Below are positions 18,237 through 26,471 of a stretch of DNA of 64,000 nt, in pieces (position 1 is the stretch's first letter; every line of letters starts with the position of its first letter). The notes beneath the pieces are model-generated. The model saw nothing but the letters and a program-made list of their open reading frames with translations. It searched no databases and was not told where the DNA came from. Source of the stretch: Rhodothermales bacterium (lineage in GTDB: Bacteria > Bacteroidota > Rhodothermia > Rhodothermales > UBA10348); assembly GCA_024711125.1 (NCBI GenBank), contig JANJTM010000062.1, positions 1 through 64,000 of the forward strand. Direction: 5' to 3'. The position numbers and the translations under genes are program-made.

Positions 18237-19202
18237 TCATCGTTCGAAGCGGAATCTCCCGTCGGCCGACGCGACGAAACGCCCGCCGAGCACGACGGCC
18301 AGGTCGGCGAGGGCCGCGTCCCGCGTTCCGAGCATCACGCGGCCGGTCAGCAGGTCGCCGGATAGTTCGGCCGGAAGGACCACCTCGATGCCGAAGTGGT
18401 GCTCGATCTCGTCGATCACGGCCGAAAGCGGCCTCGACGTGAATACCAGCGCCCCCTGCATCCAATCGATGGCCTCGTCCCTGGAGCCGTCCTCCACGGC
18501 GAAACCACCCGCATCGGAGCGCACTGCCCGTTGACCCGGCAGAAGATCCGTCGATCTGCCGGACGCACGGTCCTCGAGCCGAACCCGCCCTTCCTCGAGA
18601 AACACCTCGGCAACGCCCGTCCACGTGCCGACGACGAACCGGGTGCCCAGGACGGTCACCGTGGCTCCTCCTCCTTCCACGGTGAACGCGTGGACCCCGT
18701 CGCCCACCACGTCGAAGAACGCTTCACCCGAAATGCGGTACGTCCGCCCATTCGATCCGAAGGCCTCCAGTCGGCTGCGAGGACGCACCGTGATGACGCT
18801 GCCGTCGGGAGAACGGTACTCGACGGCCGTATCCGCGGCCTCGACCACGGTGGACCAATCCGGCGCCGAGGGGCGGCTCATCCAGACGGCCAGGATCACC
18901 ATTGCTGCCGCAAGGCCCCATCGCAGGACGGGCAACCGCCACCACGGGTACCGCGGAGCACGTCGCGCGCCGACCGCCTTCACGGCCGGAACCTCCAGGG
19001 TCGCCTGCTGGATGGCAACCCACATGCGTTCGGAACGCGCCCGGTCGGTCGCGTGTGACGCATACGAACCCCGCAGCGACGCGACCGCGTCCAGCAGCTC
19101 TCGGTCACCCGCCGGAGCCACGACGGACGAAACCCCATCCGCCAGCAGGGCGGCCAGGGCCAGGTCGTTCGCGTCGGGCTCGGGTTCGTAGCCAGGGTTC
19201 AT
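18237..19202 (-). CDS. FecR-family anti-sigma factor
   Basis: A 321-aa single-pass inner-membrane protein. Residues 1-85 are cytoplasmic and should hold the ECF sigma factor; the membrane helix is at about 91-108 (RWGLAAAMVILAVWMS). The periplasmic FecR domain follows (VEYRSPDGSVITVRPRSRL, ISGEAFFDV, VTVLGTRFVV, FLEEGRVRLED). The last 65 residues (PLSAVIDEIEHHFGIEVVL onward) form an STN-like/DUF4974 domain common in Bacteroidota FecR proteins. It lies between the LTxxQ lipoprotein and the STN-TonB receptor, as expected for a surface-signalling relay. Confidence 0.9.
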   Translation of the reverse strand: MNPGYEPEPDANDLALAALLADGVSSVVAPAGDRELLDAVASLRGSYASHATDRARSERMWVAIQQATLEVPAVKAVGARRAPRYPWWRLPVLRWGLAAAMVILAVWMSRPSAPDWSTVVEAADTAVEYRSPDGSVITVRPRSRLEAFGSNGRTYRISGEAFFDVVGDGVHAFTVEGGGATVTVLGTRFVVGTWTGVAEVFLEEGRVRLEDRASGRSTDLLPGQRAVRSDAGGFAVEDGSRDEAIDWMQGALVFTSRPLSAVIDEIEHHFGIEVVLPAELSGDLLTGRVMLGTRDAALADLAVVLGGRFVASADGRFRFER

Positions 19203-19238
19203 CGTAGCGGGATCTGAGCGATGGTGGAGGGACCGTAG

Positions 19239-19268
19239 CGGGGCCCCGGCCGGGCGGCCGGGGCCCCG
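19239..19268. other. Perfect 13-bp GC stem-loop inside the signalling operon
   Basis: CGGGGCCCCGGCC (19239-19251) pairs perfectly with GGCCGGGGCCCCG (19256-19268) around a GGGC loop. It occupies the 72-base gap between the lipoprotein stop and the fecR start. On the minus strand it is followed by CTACGGTCCC, with no T-run, so it may be an RNA-stability or attenuation hairpin rather than a full terminator. Confidence 0.6.
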
Positions 19269-19274
19269 GGTCGG

Positions 19275-20387
19275 TCAGCCCTGCGATCCGTTTCCGTGCG
19301 GTCCACCCACCGGGCCCCCGGCCCCATGGCTGCCCTGTCCGCCGGACGAGCCCTGGCCGCCCGGACCCCCCGGACCCCTGCGGCCCCCCTGTGCGCCCGG
19401 GCCCTGCGGAAGGTGCTGGGCACGCACCGCGAGCGCGCGGTGGATCCGGTAGATCTCCCAACTGGTCACGGAGAGCGCGCCCTCGATGGCCGCGTCGCGC
19501 TCCGCCGCCGCGGCGTCCACGGCGTCACGGAACGCTTCTACCGTGATCCCGCCGTTCTGCAGTTGCAGGCGCAGCCCCTCGACCGCGTCCACGAACGCGT
19601 CGTGTATGGCCTCCAGCTCGGCGGCATCCTCGGCCCCCAACACCGCGACGATCGCTTCGCGCACAGCCTGGCGGGCCGCCTCGCGTGCCGCTTCCCGCTC
19701 GGCTCGCAGGGCCTCAAGCTGCGCCTTCTGTTCGTCCGAGAGGTTGGCCTCGAGCCATACGTCCACGGCCGCGCGCACCTCCTCGTTGAGGGCGCGAACC
19801 TGGTCGGCCAGCTCGGCGCGCGCAGCATCGTCGGTGGCGGCGCGGAACGCGTCGGCCAGTTCGCGGCGGCGGTCGGCAAACTCCTGCATCAGCTCGTGCA
19901 GCGCCTCGCGCTGCTCCTCCGTCAGGATCGTGCCGATTCCGTCGTGCGGACCGGCTCCGGCCTGTTCCAGACCGTTGGGCCCGCCGGGGCCTCGCTGTCC
20001 GACCATCGGGCCGTTCCCGATTCCCTGCCCGGGCCTGCCGAACGGACCGTCGAGGCCTCGCTCGCCCAACCGTTGCGCCAAGGCTTCGGCGCGGGCGAAG
20101 AGGGCCTCCTTCTGTTCGGTCGTGAGGGTCTGCTGCAATTCCTGGGCGAGATACCACAACAGCGCCGGATCCCGTGGATCGCCGTTTCCGTGGCGTTCGC
20201 CGGTCGCTTCGAGGAGATCGTACTGGTCGGCGCTGAGCGACAGCTCCGACGCCATGAGCATGTTGAGCTGCGCCACGCCGTCCGTGGGCGTTTCGTCGAC
20301 GGACGACGTGGAGGAGTCGCAGGCCGAGAGGCCGATCGTTACGACGAGGGCCAACGCGGTCTGCCGGAGGAGGAGATGGAGTTTCAT
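19275..20387 (-). CDS. Lipoprotein with LTxxQ-type repeats and Gly-rich tail
   Basis: A 370-aa lipoprotein precursor (signal ending IGLSAC, lipobox LSAC). The mature protein is largely alpha-helical and contains four spaced copies of an LTxxQ-like motif: LSADQYDLL, LTTEQKEAL, LTEEQREAL and LSDEQKAQL, the hallmark of the CpxP/Spy/zinc-resistance group of periplasmic chaperones and sensors. Between repeats two and three, and over the last 45 residues, there are Gly/Pro/Gln-rich disordered stretches (QGSSGGQGSHGAGG). It lies between the ECF sigma gene (74 bases upstream) and fecR in the same operon, an unusual place for such a protein, suggesting a part in sensing or damping the signal. Function is inference. 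Confidence 0.75.
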   Translation of the reverse strand: MKLHLLLRQTALALVVTIGLSACDSSTSSVDETPTDGVAQLNMLMASELSLSADQYDLLEATGERHGNGDPRDPALLWYLAQELQQTLTTEQKEALFARAEALAQRLGERGLDGPFGRPGQGIGNGPMVGQRGPGGPNGLEQAGAGPHDGIGTILTEEQREALHELMQEFADRRRELADAFRAATDDAARAELADQVRALNEEVRAAVDVWLEANLSDEQKAQLEALRAEREAAREAARQAVREAIVAVLGAEDAAELEAIHDAFVDAVEGLRLQLQNGGITVEAFRDAVDAAAAERDAAIEGALSVTSWEIYRIHRALAVRAQHLPQGPGAQGGRRGPGGPGGQGSSGGQGSHGAGGPVGGPHGNGSQG

Positions 20388-20461
20388 GTCGTGAACCGAT
20401 GGAATTGGTGGATCGGGTGATGCCCTTTCGAAGCGTCTACACGCCGGGCGGCACCTCCCCC

Positions 20462-21013
20462 CTATCCTCCGGCCGAAGATTCCTCGCGGTGGATCGAAAG
20501 AGCCGCACGCACGGCCCGAAGTGCATGGGCCATCTGGTTCTCCACGGTCTTGGCGCTGATGTCCAGCGCCTCCGAGGCCTCGCGGTACGACAGGCCTTCG
20601 AGCATGCAGAGTTCGAAAACGGCCCTCCGCCGTTCCGGAAGCGCGGCCACGGCGGCCTCGAGCCGCTCCCTGATGAGACGGCTCTCCGCGTACATATCCG
20701 GTCCCGGCTCCGCTCCCGGAAGCTCGTCGCCCTGGGCTCGATCCAACCGCGACGTGTCGCGAAAATGGTTCAGCGCGCGGGAATACGCGATCCGAAACAG
20801 CAACCCGCGAACCGAGCCGTCATCGCGAAGGGACTCCCGGCGCTCCCACACCGTGACGAACGCCTGCTGGACCAGATCCTCGGCCTGTTCGTCCGGTACG
20901 TTCCGGTAGCGCAGGTAGCGCAGCAACTCACCGTGGTGCCGTTCGAAAAACGCGCGGAAGGCTGTGCGATCACCCGCCCGCAGCGCCGCCGCGAGACCGG
21001 GAGCCTCGGACAT
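20462..21013 (-). CDS. ECF-type RNA polymerase sigma factor
   Basis: A 183-aa sigma-70 family protein. Region 2 lies at residues 8-80 (FERHHGELLRYLRYRN, DEQAEDLVQQAFVTVWERR), region 4 at residues 125-175 (LPERRRAVFELCMLEGLSY followed by REASEALDISAKTVENQM). It heads an operon with a lipoprotein, a FecR anti-sigma factor and an STN-TonB receptor, so it should be the cytoplasmic end of a surface-signalling relay. I chose the ATG at 21013; a GTG at 21046 would add a hydrophobic stretch not typical of the family. A -7 element TATCTTGC lies at 21073-21066. Confidence 0.92.
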   Translation of the reverse strand: MSEAPGLAAALRAGDRTAFRAFFERHHGELLRYLRYRNVPDEQAEDLVQQAFVTVWERRESLRDDGSVRGLLFRIAYSRALNHFRDTSRLDRAQGDELPGAEPGPDMYAESRLIRERLEAAVAALPERRRAVFELCMLEGLSYREASEALDISAKTVENQMAHALRAVRAALSIHREESSAGG

Positions 21014-21065
21014 CGATGCGGCGACGAGGAGCAGGAGTTCGACCACGGGCCCGGACGCTTTCGCG

Positions 21066-21073
21066 GCAAGATA
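21066..21073 (-). promoter_or_regulatory. Candidate -7 element (TATCTTGC) of the sigma/FecR/TonB operon
   Basis: TATCTTGC on the minus strand sits in the short gap after the PilB/GspE stop (21083) and 53 bases before the sigma-factor ATG. It is identical to the elements at 1119 and 12217, so the operon can be transcribed by the primary sigma factor independently of the upstream gene. Confidence 0.4.
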
Positions 21074-21082
21074 CGTCGCCCG

Positions 21083-22981
21083 TCAGCCCGCCCCGGTAAC
21101 CCGCATCAGTTCGTCCAGGGTCGTCTCGCCCATCCGGACGAGTTCCCGGGCCGAGTCCCGCAGCGTCAACATGCCTTCCTCCACCGCTTTCGCCCGGAGG
21201 CGGTCCTCGTCGATCATGTCTTCGGCCGTCACGATCAGGCGGCGGATGGCCGGGGTGAACAGCATGGTTTCTGCGATGGCCCGACGCCCCTTGTACCCGA
21301 TGCCCCGGCATGTCGGACACTCCATGTTCCGACCCGCCCGGTAGACCGGTTGCGACCGACCGCTCTCGGCGGGAAACCCCAGGATCTCCATCAGATCGAA
21401 GTCCGGCGTCTCGTCGACTTCGCGACAGGTGGAACACACCTTGCGGATCAGGCGCTGGGCCACGACGATGTTGATCGCGTAGGCGATCAGGAACGGCTCC
21501 ACGCCCATCTTGTACAGACGGGTGACGGCGCTGGGAGCGTCGTTGGTGTGGAGGCTCGAGAACGTGAGGTGACCGGTGTTGGCCAGCTTGATGGCCATTT
21601 CGGCCGTCTGCCGGTCACGCATCTCGCCGACCATGACGATGTCGGGGTCGTGGCGCAGGATCGCGCGGAGGGCGCCGTCCAGGTCGAGCCGGTTCGACAG
21701 CTTGATCTGCCGGACCCCGCGGATGATGTACTCGACCGGATCCTCGACCGTCAGCACGTTGACCTTGGGCGTGATGACCTGGTGGAGCGCCGCAACCAGC
21801 GTGGTGCTCTTCCCCGACCCGGTCGGACCCGTGAGAATCACCATTCCGTGGGGCTCGCGGATCGCCTGCTGGAAACGGCGGAACGCCACGTCCAGCAGTC
21901 CCACCTTGCGCAGGTCGGTCAGCACCTTGCGGTCGTCGAGCACCCGGATGACGATGCTCTCGGCACGGACGTCCTGCCGTGCGCTCGCGATCGGCAGCAC
22001 CGACACGCGGAATCGGATGAGGACGTCGTCGATCGAACGCTGGATGAAGCCGTCCTGCGCGATGTCCCGCTCGAAGCGGTCGACCCCCATCGAGTGGTCC
22101 TTGACGACGGCGAGGAACGCTTCGGGGCGTACCCGGTCCTCGCGGTGCCACCGGACCAGTTCGCCGTCGATCCGGAAGTGGATTTCGACGTGCCCGTCCC
22201 CGTTGGGAAAGATGTGGATGTCCGAGGCGCCCCGCTTCACCGACTCGACCAGGGCTCCCTCGAAGAGGTTGATGAGCGAGGACCGCTTGATCTCGGCCTC
22301 GAGCTGTTCCTCGTCGACCAACCCGCCGTCCCGTTCGAACGTGGTGCCGAAATCGAAGACGGGCGGCGCGTCCTGCAGCCGGTCGAGGTACTCGTTCCGC
22401 GTGAGGAAGGCCGTCGCGATGATCGACGCCACCGTCGCCTGGGGAGCGAAGCGGATCTCGAAGGCCGGTACGAGGGAAGCCAGCGCCTGGTGCAGTTCGG
22501 CACGCGCGGGATCGTGAGAGGCGAAGACCCACCGCACCGAGCGCTTCTCCCGCTCGCGCGCGATGGGAACGGCGAACAGTTCGATCAGCCGATCCCAGTC
22601 CTCCTCCGAGAACGCGTCCCGGTTCCGCTCGATGAAGGACGTTACGTCGGCTTCGTCGGCGATCGCGGCCTCGGCGAACGCGTAGATGCGGGCCGCCTCG
22701 GCGTACACGGGCTCGGGATCGACTTCGGGCGTGACCGTGAGGAGCCGCCAGAAGGGAAGGCGCAGCCCGGCCTCGGACGCCTCGATCCAGGCCGTCCACG
22801 CGGCGCGTGCATCGTGTTCCGCGAGGACCCCCCGTTTCATGAGGCGCCCTACCACACGGTCTGCACGTACGGCGGCCTCGAAGGACTCCTCGGGCGCGTC
22901 GCGCTGTTCACGCTCCCGTCCGCGATGCACGACCGTGGATTTCTGGCGATGCGAGGGTGACGTCGGTTCCTTGGACTGCAT
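21083..22981 (-). CDS. PilB/GspE-type secretion or pilus ATPase
   Basis: A 632-aa ATPase that would drive type IV pilus extension or type II secretion at the inner membrane. The N-terminal region (residues 35-110) is a GspE/MshE N-terminal domain. The C-terminal motor has Walker A GPTGSGKST (about residue 384), Asp box, Walker B region DIVMVGEMRD, His box HTNDAPSAVTRL, and the tetracysteine zinc site formed by CSTC and CPTC. The start at 22981 is the first ATG of the frame. A gene encoding a lone copy of the N-terminal domain lies 30 bases upstream in the same direction. No other pilus or secretion gene is in the window, so pilus versus secretion cannot be settled. Confidence 0.92.
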   Translation of the reverse strand: MQSKEPTSPSHRQKSTVVHRGREREQRDAPEESFEAAVRADRVVGRLMKRGVLAEHDARAAWTAWIEASEAGLRLPFWRLLTVTPEVDPEPVYAEAARIYAFAEAAIADEADVTSFIERNRDAFSEEDWDRLIELFAVPIAREREKRSVRWVFASHDPARAELHQALASLVPAFEIRFAPQATVASIIATAFLTRNEYLDRLQDAPPVFDFGTTFERDGGLVDEEQLEAEIKRSSLINLFEGALVESVKRGASDIHIFPNGDGHVEIHFRIDGELVRWHREDRVRPEAFLAVVKDHSMGVDRFERDIAQDGFIQRSIDDVLIRFRVSVLPIASARQDVRAESIVIRVLDDRKVLTDLRKVGLLDVAFRRFQQAIREPHGMVILTGPTGSGKSTTLVAALHQVITPKVNVLTVEDPVEYIIRGVRQIKLSNRLDLDGALRAILRHDPDIVMVGEMRDRQTAEMAIKLANTGHLTFSSLHTNDAPSAVTRLYKMGVEPFLIAYAINIVVAQRLIRKVCSTCREVDETPDFDLMEILGFPAESGRSQPVYRAGRNMECPTCRGIGYKGRRAIAETMLFTPAIRRLIVTAEDMIDEDRLRAKAVEEGMLTLRDSARELVRMGETTLDELMRVTGAG

Positions 22982-23011
22982 TCGAGGGGTTCGCGAAACG
23001 TGGGCAGGGCC

Positions 23012-23659
23012 TCAGGCGGCCCTGCGCACGGCGGATTCGGCAGGTTGGGCGGCGGATCCGAGGCGCACGAGTACCTCCGGAAGCAGTCCGGGCAGGTGGC
23101 GCCGGATCTCCGCGGTGCATTCGGCGAGATCGGCGTCTTCGGCAAAAGCGAGCGCGTACGGACCCGACACGAGTTCGTCCACGACGTGGGGAAGCGCGGG
23201 ATCGGCAACCTCGCTCGACGCGATGACAAGGCGTCCGTCCCCCGTCGCGCCGGCCACCGAAACCGGAAGCGCCGAGAGCGCAACGAGGCGGGACCAGGCG
23301 CCGTCCGGCCAGCGGGTGCGCAACAGGTCGGCCAGGGCCAGCGTTCCGACCAGGGAGATCCGTACGGTGGGAAATCCGTACGCGTCGGCGGCTGTCCGTT
23401 GGACCGACCGGACGTCGACGCCGTCCTGCCGGGCCACGAAACGCCAGAACGGCTCCCGGGCCCCGGAGGCGCGGGCCTGGTCCCACGAGGTCTTCCAGGC
23501 GTCCACGCGGTCCGGTTCGAGGATCCGGTGCCGCAGCAGTCGGTCGACGACCCGGTCGCCTGTCGTGGGATGGATACGGACGAGGGCCGGGTGCCTTGCG
23601 GCATCCCGGCCGTCGGGTGCGGTAGTGTCGCGCTGCGACCGAGGGGCGGTGCTCGTCAT
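23012..23659 (-). CDS. Stand-alone homologue of the PilB/GspE N-terminal domain
   Basis: A 215-aa soluble protein that lacks the ATPase domain but aligns with the N-terminal part of the neighbouring PilB/GspE. Shared landmarks are DRVVDRLL against DRVVGRLM, REPFWRF against RLPFWRL, and the following VD...V...AADAYGF against VDPEPVYAEAARIYAF. A second similar region follows (LVIASSEVADPALPHVVDEL). There is no signal peptide and no membrane helix. It is 30 bases upstream of the ATPase in the same operon. In pilus and secretion ATPases this domain binds platform partners or cyclic di-GMP; a regulatory or adaptor role here is inference. The C-terminal 60 residues are Ala/Leu-rich and helical. Confidence 0.75.
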   Translation of the reverse strand: MTSTAPRSQRDTTAPDGRDAARHPALVRIHPTTGDRVVDRLLRHRILEPDRVDAWKTSWDQARASGAREPFWRFVARQDGVDVRSVQRTAADAYGFPTVRISLVGTLALADLLRTRWPDGAWSRLVALSALPVSVAGATGDGRLVIASSEVADPALPHVVDELVSGPYALAFAEDADLAECTAEIRRHLPGLLPEVLVRLGSAAQPAESAVRRAA

Positions 23660-23754
23660 GGCGCTCGAGGGGTTGGTTCCGGCCCTTCGGATATCGGTCC
23701 GTCGGGCGATTCGTTAAGCCCGAACCGCAGACAGCCCGCCGCCCGTGGGTGACG

Positions 23755-24522
23755 TCAGAAGCGCACCACCACCCCGAACTCGTTGATCAGAAGGTCCGTT
23801 TCGGAACGGGCGACGTCGTACCGGACCCAACCGCCCTCTCGCCGGATGCTGCCCTCGCGCAGGTACTCGGCAGGACCTCCGAAGAGGTAGCGCACGCCCG
23901 CGTGCAGCATCACGCCCGGACGACCGCGACCCCGGCCTCCCGCGAGGTTGATGTCGATTCCTCCCCCGAGACCGTAGCTGACCGCAGCGTCGTCGAAGTT
24001 CGTCGAGGTGGCGATAGGCTCGTCGTAGTACCATTCGTTCTCGATCTGCGTCGTCGTGAACAGGTACTTGAAGCCCATGAGCGCGTCGAAATACGGTCGT
24101 ATCGGGCCGGCCGGCGGCCGGACCCGCACCAGGAAGTGCGCCAGGGCGATGTTGTTGCTCGTCACGACGTCGACCCAGACGTCGGGAATCGTGTAGCTGA
24201 AAGGCTCGGAGCGTCGCTCGTATCCGTAGATCAGGAAGCCCAGGTCGGCGCCCACGAGTACCGGCGACCGCCGATCGGCGACACCTGCGAAGAAGCCCAT
24301 GCCGATTCCCGCGCCGTTGATCTGCGTGTGGAACCCGTTCTGCGGAAGACCGACGAGAACCGAAGCGCCCGCTTCACCCCGGAGCTGACCCCATGCGGGC
24401 GCAGCGACCATCGCCAGGCCGACCCACACGGCGAGCCATCCGGTATGCGCGACCCTCGATACGGGGACGGGAACCGGGACCGGCCCACGAAGGCCCCGGA
24501 GCAGATCGAGGAGAGATTTCAT
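23755..24522 (-). CDS. Probable outer-membrane beta-barrel protein
   Basis: A 255-aa protein with an N-terminal export signal that is longer than usual: MKSLLDLLRG, a VPVPVPV stretch, then a hydrophobic segment ending PAWGQ near residue 46. The mature protein has alternating strands with frequent Gly, Tyr and Phe and ends EFGVVVRF, a C-terminal Phe as in outer-membrane barrels. I do not recognise the family. The ATG at 24522 was chosen over upstream in-frame starts because it begins the export signal. It follows the lipoprotein gene by 135 bases, a gap where I see only a 6-bp hairpin. Confidence 0.65.
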   Translation of the reverse strand: MKSLLDLLRGLRGPVPVPVPVSRVAHTGWLAVWVGLAMVAAPAWGQLRGEAGASVLVGLPQNGFHTQINGAGIGMGFFAGVADRRSPVLVGADLGFLIYGYERRSEPFSYTIPDVWVDVVTSNNIALAHFLVRVRPPAGPIRPYFDALMGFKYLFTTTQIENEWYYDEPIATSTNFDDAAVSYGLGGGIDINLAGGRGRGRPGVMLHAGVRYLFGGPAEYLREGSIRREGGWVRYDVARSETDLLINEFGVVVRF

Positions 24523-24657
24523 GACGGTGTCCAATCGGGTGGACGGTCTGGTGTACGCTGTGCGATGGATCCGCCCCGGATTTCGGGGCCCGGACGCGTT
24601 CGACGTCCTGTCGGGATGCAGTGCAATCGGCATACCGACCCTCGGGACCGCTCCCGC

Positions 24658-25803
24658 TCAACGGCGGACGGTCGGTCGCGGAGGTCGTCGCGGGTCGGGC
24701 AGATCCTGGAGCACGAGCGAATCGGAGGGCGCGGCTTCCCGCCAGCGGTCGACGATGTCGTCGCCCGCCCATGCCAGCGTGAACACCGGGCGTGTACCGT
24801 CCACGCCCACCGCAAGCCGTCCCTCCGCCGCCTGCCACCGTCCGAAGACACCCTCCCGACGATGGATCTCCACCTCGGCGAGGTACCGACCGCTGGACGG
24901 TTCGTAGGACCAGTCGTTCACGAAGACGAGGAGGCGTCCCGGGCCCCGTTCGTCAAAGAGCCGTGCACCCACGGTACGCGAGGCTTCTTCCACGAGCGAG
25001 GACAGTTCGCGGAGTTCCTGTTCCTCGGGAAGCGCACGCACCCGCAGGGTACGCCCACCGGCGGCGCTGCGCCCGGTAGCGTAGTGCGCGGTCACGTCGA
25101 ACCGGACATACGCTTCGGCCGAATCTCGGAATGCCGAACGCAGGTCATACCGGAAGGCGGCCCACTCGGGATTCGAAGACAGGTCGAAACGGCCCTCGGT
25201 GCCTGGCAACGGCAGGTCCATGCCGTCCGACTCGCCACCGATGACGTGTACCCGCAGGTGGAGCGGGGGCAGGATCGCCGAGCCGATCTCCTCCCACTCC
25301 ACCGTTCCGAACCGCTGTCGCTCGACGCGGGGATCGATGCTCCATCGTCCCCGGGCCCACGCCGGATCGACGGCCCCCCCGGCGACCGCTTCGGCCAGCG
25401 AGTCCGGCCAGGTCACGACAGGTCGGGCCACGACCCTCTTCGGTGAGGCCAGGATGCTGCGCTGGTCGCAGACCACGGACCCTCCGAAGCGACCGCAGGC
25501 CTCGAGCAGCAGCGGCTCCTCGTCACCCAGGAGACGGTCGACCACCGGCAGGCGGATCGCGCCGCCCGCGTACAGGGTATCGTAGTCCGCCGAAAACAGC
25601 ACCAGGACGAGGCTGTCCGGGCGCAGCTCCCGGTCCGCCGCGAGAAAGCGCGGCTCGACGAACCGGATCGCCACCTCGAGCGTGTCCCAACCGTTCCGGT
25701 AAATCTCCATCCTGTCGACCCGCGCCTCCGTACGCGAGCAACCGGAGACGGTGGCCATTCCCGTCACGAGCGCGACGATTCCGATCCAGGGCAGGTGGCG
25801 CAC
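24658..25803 (-). CDS. Lipoprotein of unknown function
   Basis: A 381-aa lipoprotein precursor starting at a GTG (25803): VRHLPWIGIVALVTGMATVSGC carries the lipobox VSGC, and no other start keeps it. The mature protein is beta-rich, with two domains: residues 25-200 (MEIYRNGWDTLEVAIRF and later DQRSILASPKRVVARPV) and residues 200-381, which contain a helical insert EEQELRELSSLVEEASRTVG. The layout recalls the large secreted proteins with a GWxTD domain but the motif itself is absent, so I leave the family open. The start lies 4 bases after the Nudix stop, so the two are one operon. Confidence 0.65.
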   Translation of the reverse strand: MRHLPWIGIVALVTGMATVSGCSRTEARVDRMEIYRNGWDTLEVAIRFVEPRFLAADRELRPDSLVLVLFSADYDTLYAGGAIRLPVVDRLLGDEEPLLLEACGRFGGSVVCDQRSILASPKRVVARPVVTWPDSLAEAVAGGAVDPAWARGRWSIDPRVERQRFGTVEWEEIGSAILPPLHLRVHVIGGESDGMDLPLPGTEGRFDLSSNPEWAAFRYDLRSAFRDSAEAYVRFDVTAHYATGRSAAGGRTLRVRALPEEQELRELSSLVEEASRTVGARLFDERGPGRLLVFVNDWSYEPSSGRYLAEVEIHRREGVFGRWQAAEGRLAVGVDGTRPVFTLAWAGDDIVDRWREAAPSDSLVLQDLPDPRRPPRPTVRR

Positions 25804-25807
25804 GGAT

Positions 25808-26359
25808 TCAGATCCCCGGGACCAGTCCCGATTCGCGGGCGCGCGCGAGCGCCGCCCAGTGGATGCCATGGACGAAACGGCCCTCCTCCAGGGCGGCCCG
25901 GAGCCCGGCTCCGTCGAGCAGTACGACGCGCAGGTCCTCCGATGCGTCCGGCGCGGGTTCTCCCACCCGACGCGCATCCAGCGCCACGAAGAGGTGGGCC
26001 CAGTTCGTGTGCTTGGATGGCTCGGGCGCACATCGCCCGAGCGCGATCCAGCGATCGGACGCGTACCCGGTCTCCTCCTGCAATTCCCGCCGAGCGCCTT
26101 CTTCGGGCGTCTCCCCGCCGTCCACGGCGCCGGAAGCGAACTCGAGGCCCGTCGCCCCGATCCCGTGCCGGTACTGCTCGACCAGCACGAAGCGCCCCTC
26201 CGTGTCGAGGCAGACCACGCAAGCCCAGTCCGGGTACTCCACCACGTGGAACTCCGGAAGCTCCCGGCCGTCGGGCAGGACCACGTGGTCCTCCCTCAGC
26301 GCCATCCACCATCGTCGCAGGAGGTAGCGGGATCGTATCGTGGTCCAGGGGGTCGGCAT
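25808..26359 (-). CDS. Nudix hydrolase, ADP-ribose pyrophosphatase-like
   Basis: A 183-aa Nudix protein. The catalytic box spans residues 77-99 and fits Gx5Ex7REUxEExGU: it starts GAVDGGETPEE and continues with ARRELQEETGY. The preceding VLVEQYRHG and LEFASG are typical of the ADP-ribose/NDP-sugar pyrophosphatase branch, as in NudF. The ATG at 26359 gives the family length; earlier starts would add unrelated sequence. It heads a two-gene operon with the lipoprotein. It diverges from hpd across 112 bases, in which I see no convincing promoter. Confidence 0.88.
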   Translation of the reverse strand: MPTPWTTIRSRYLLRRWWMALREDHVVLPDGRELPEFHVVEYPDWACVVCLDTEGRFVLVEQYRHGIGATGLEFASGAVDGGETPEEGARRELQEETGYASDRWIALGRCAPEPSKHTNWAHLFVALDARRVGEPAPDASEDLRVVLLDGAGLRAALEEGRFVHGIHWAALARARESGLVPGI

Positions 26360-26471
26360 GGCATCGGACGGAAGCGCGTGTACCCGCGAATCGTGAAGAT
26401 GATCATCCGGAGGAACCCCGGGGGGCTCGTCGGGATTCCGAAAGCGCTTCCGACCCCTGAACCGGACTTCC

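Noticed and set aside
20399-22960. An 853-codon plus-strand frame
   Set aside because: Antisense to the sigma factor and PilB/GspE genes, which have clear family motifs; composition is biased and no domain is seen.
24573-24589. Hairpin GCCCCG-GATTT-CGGGGC after the lipoprotein gene
   Set aside because: Only 6 bp and no T-run; common by chance at this GC content.
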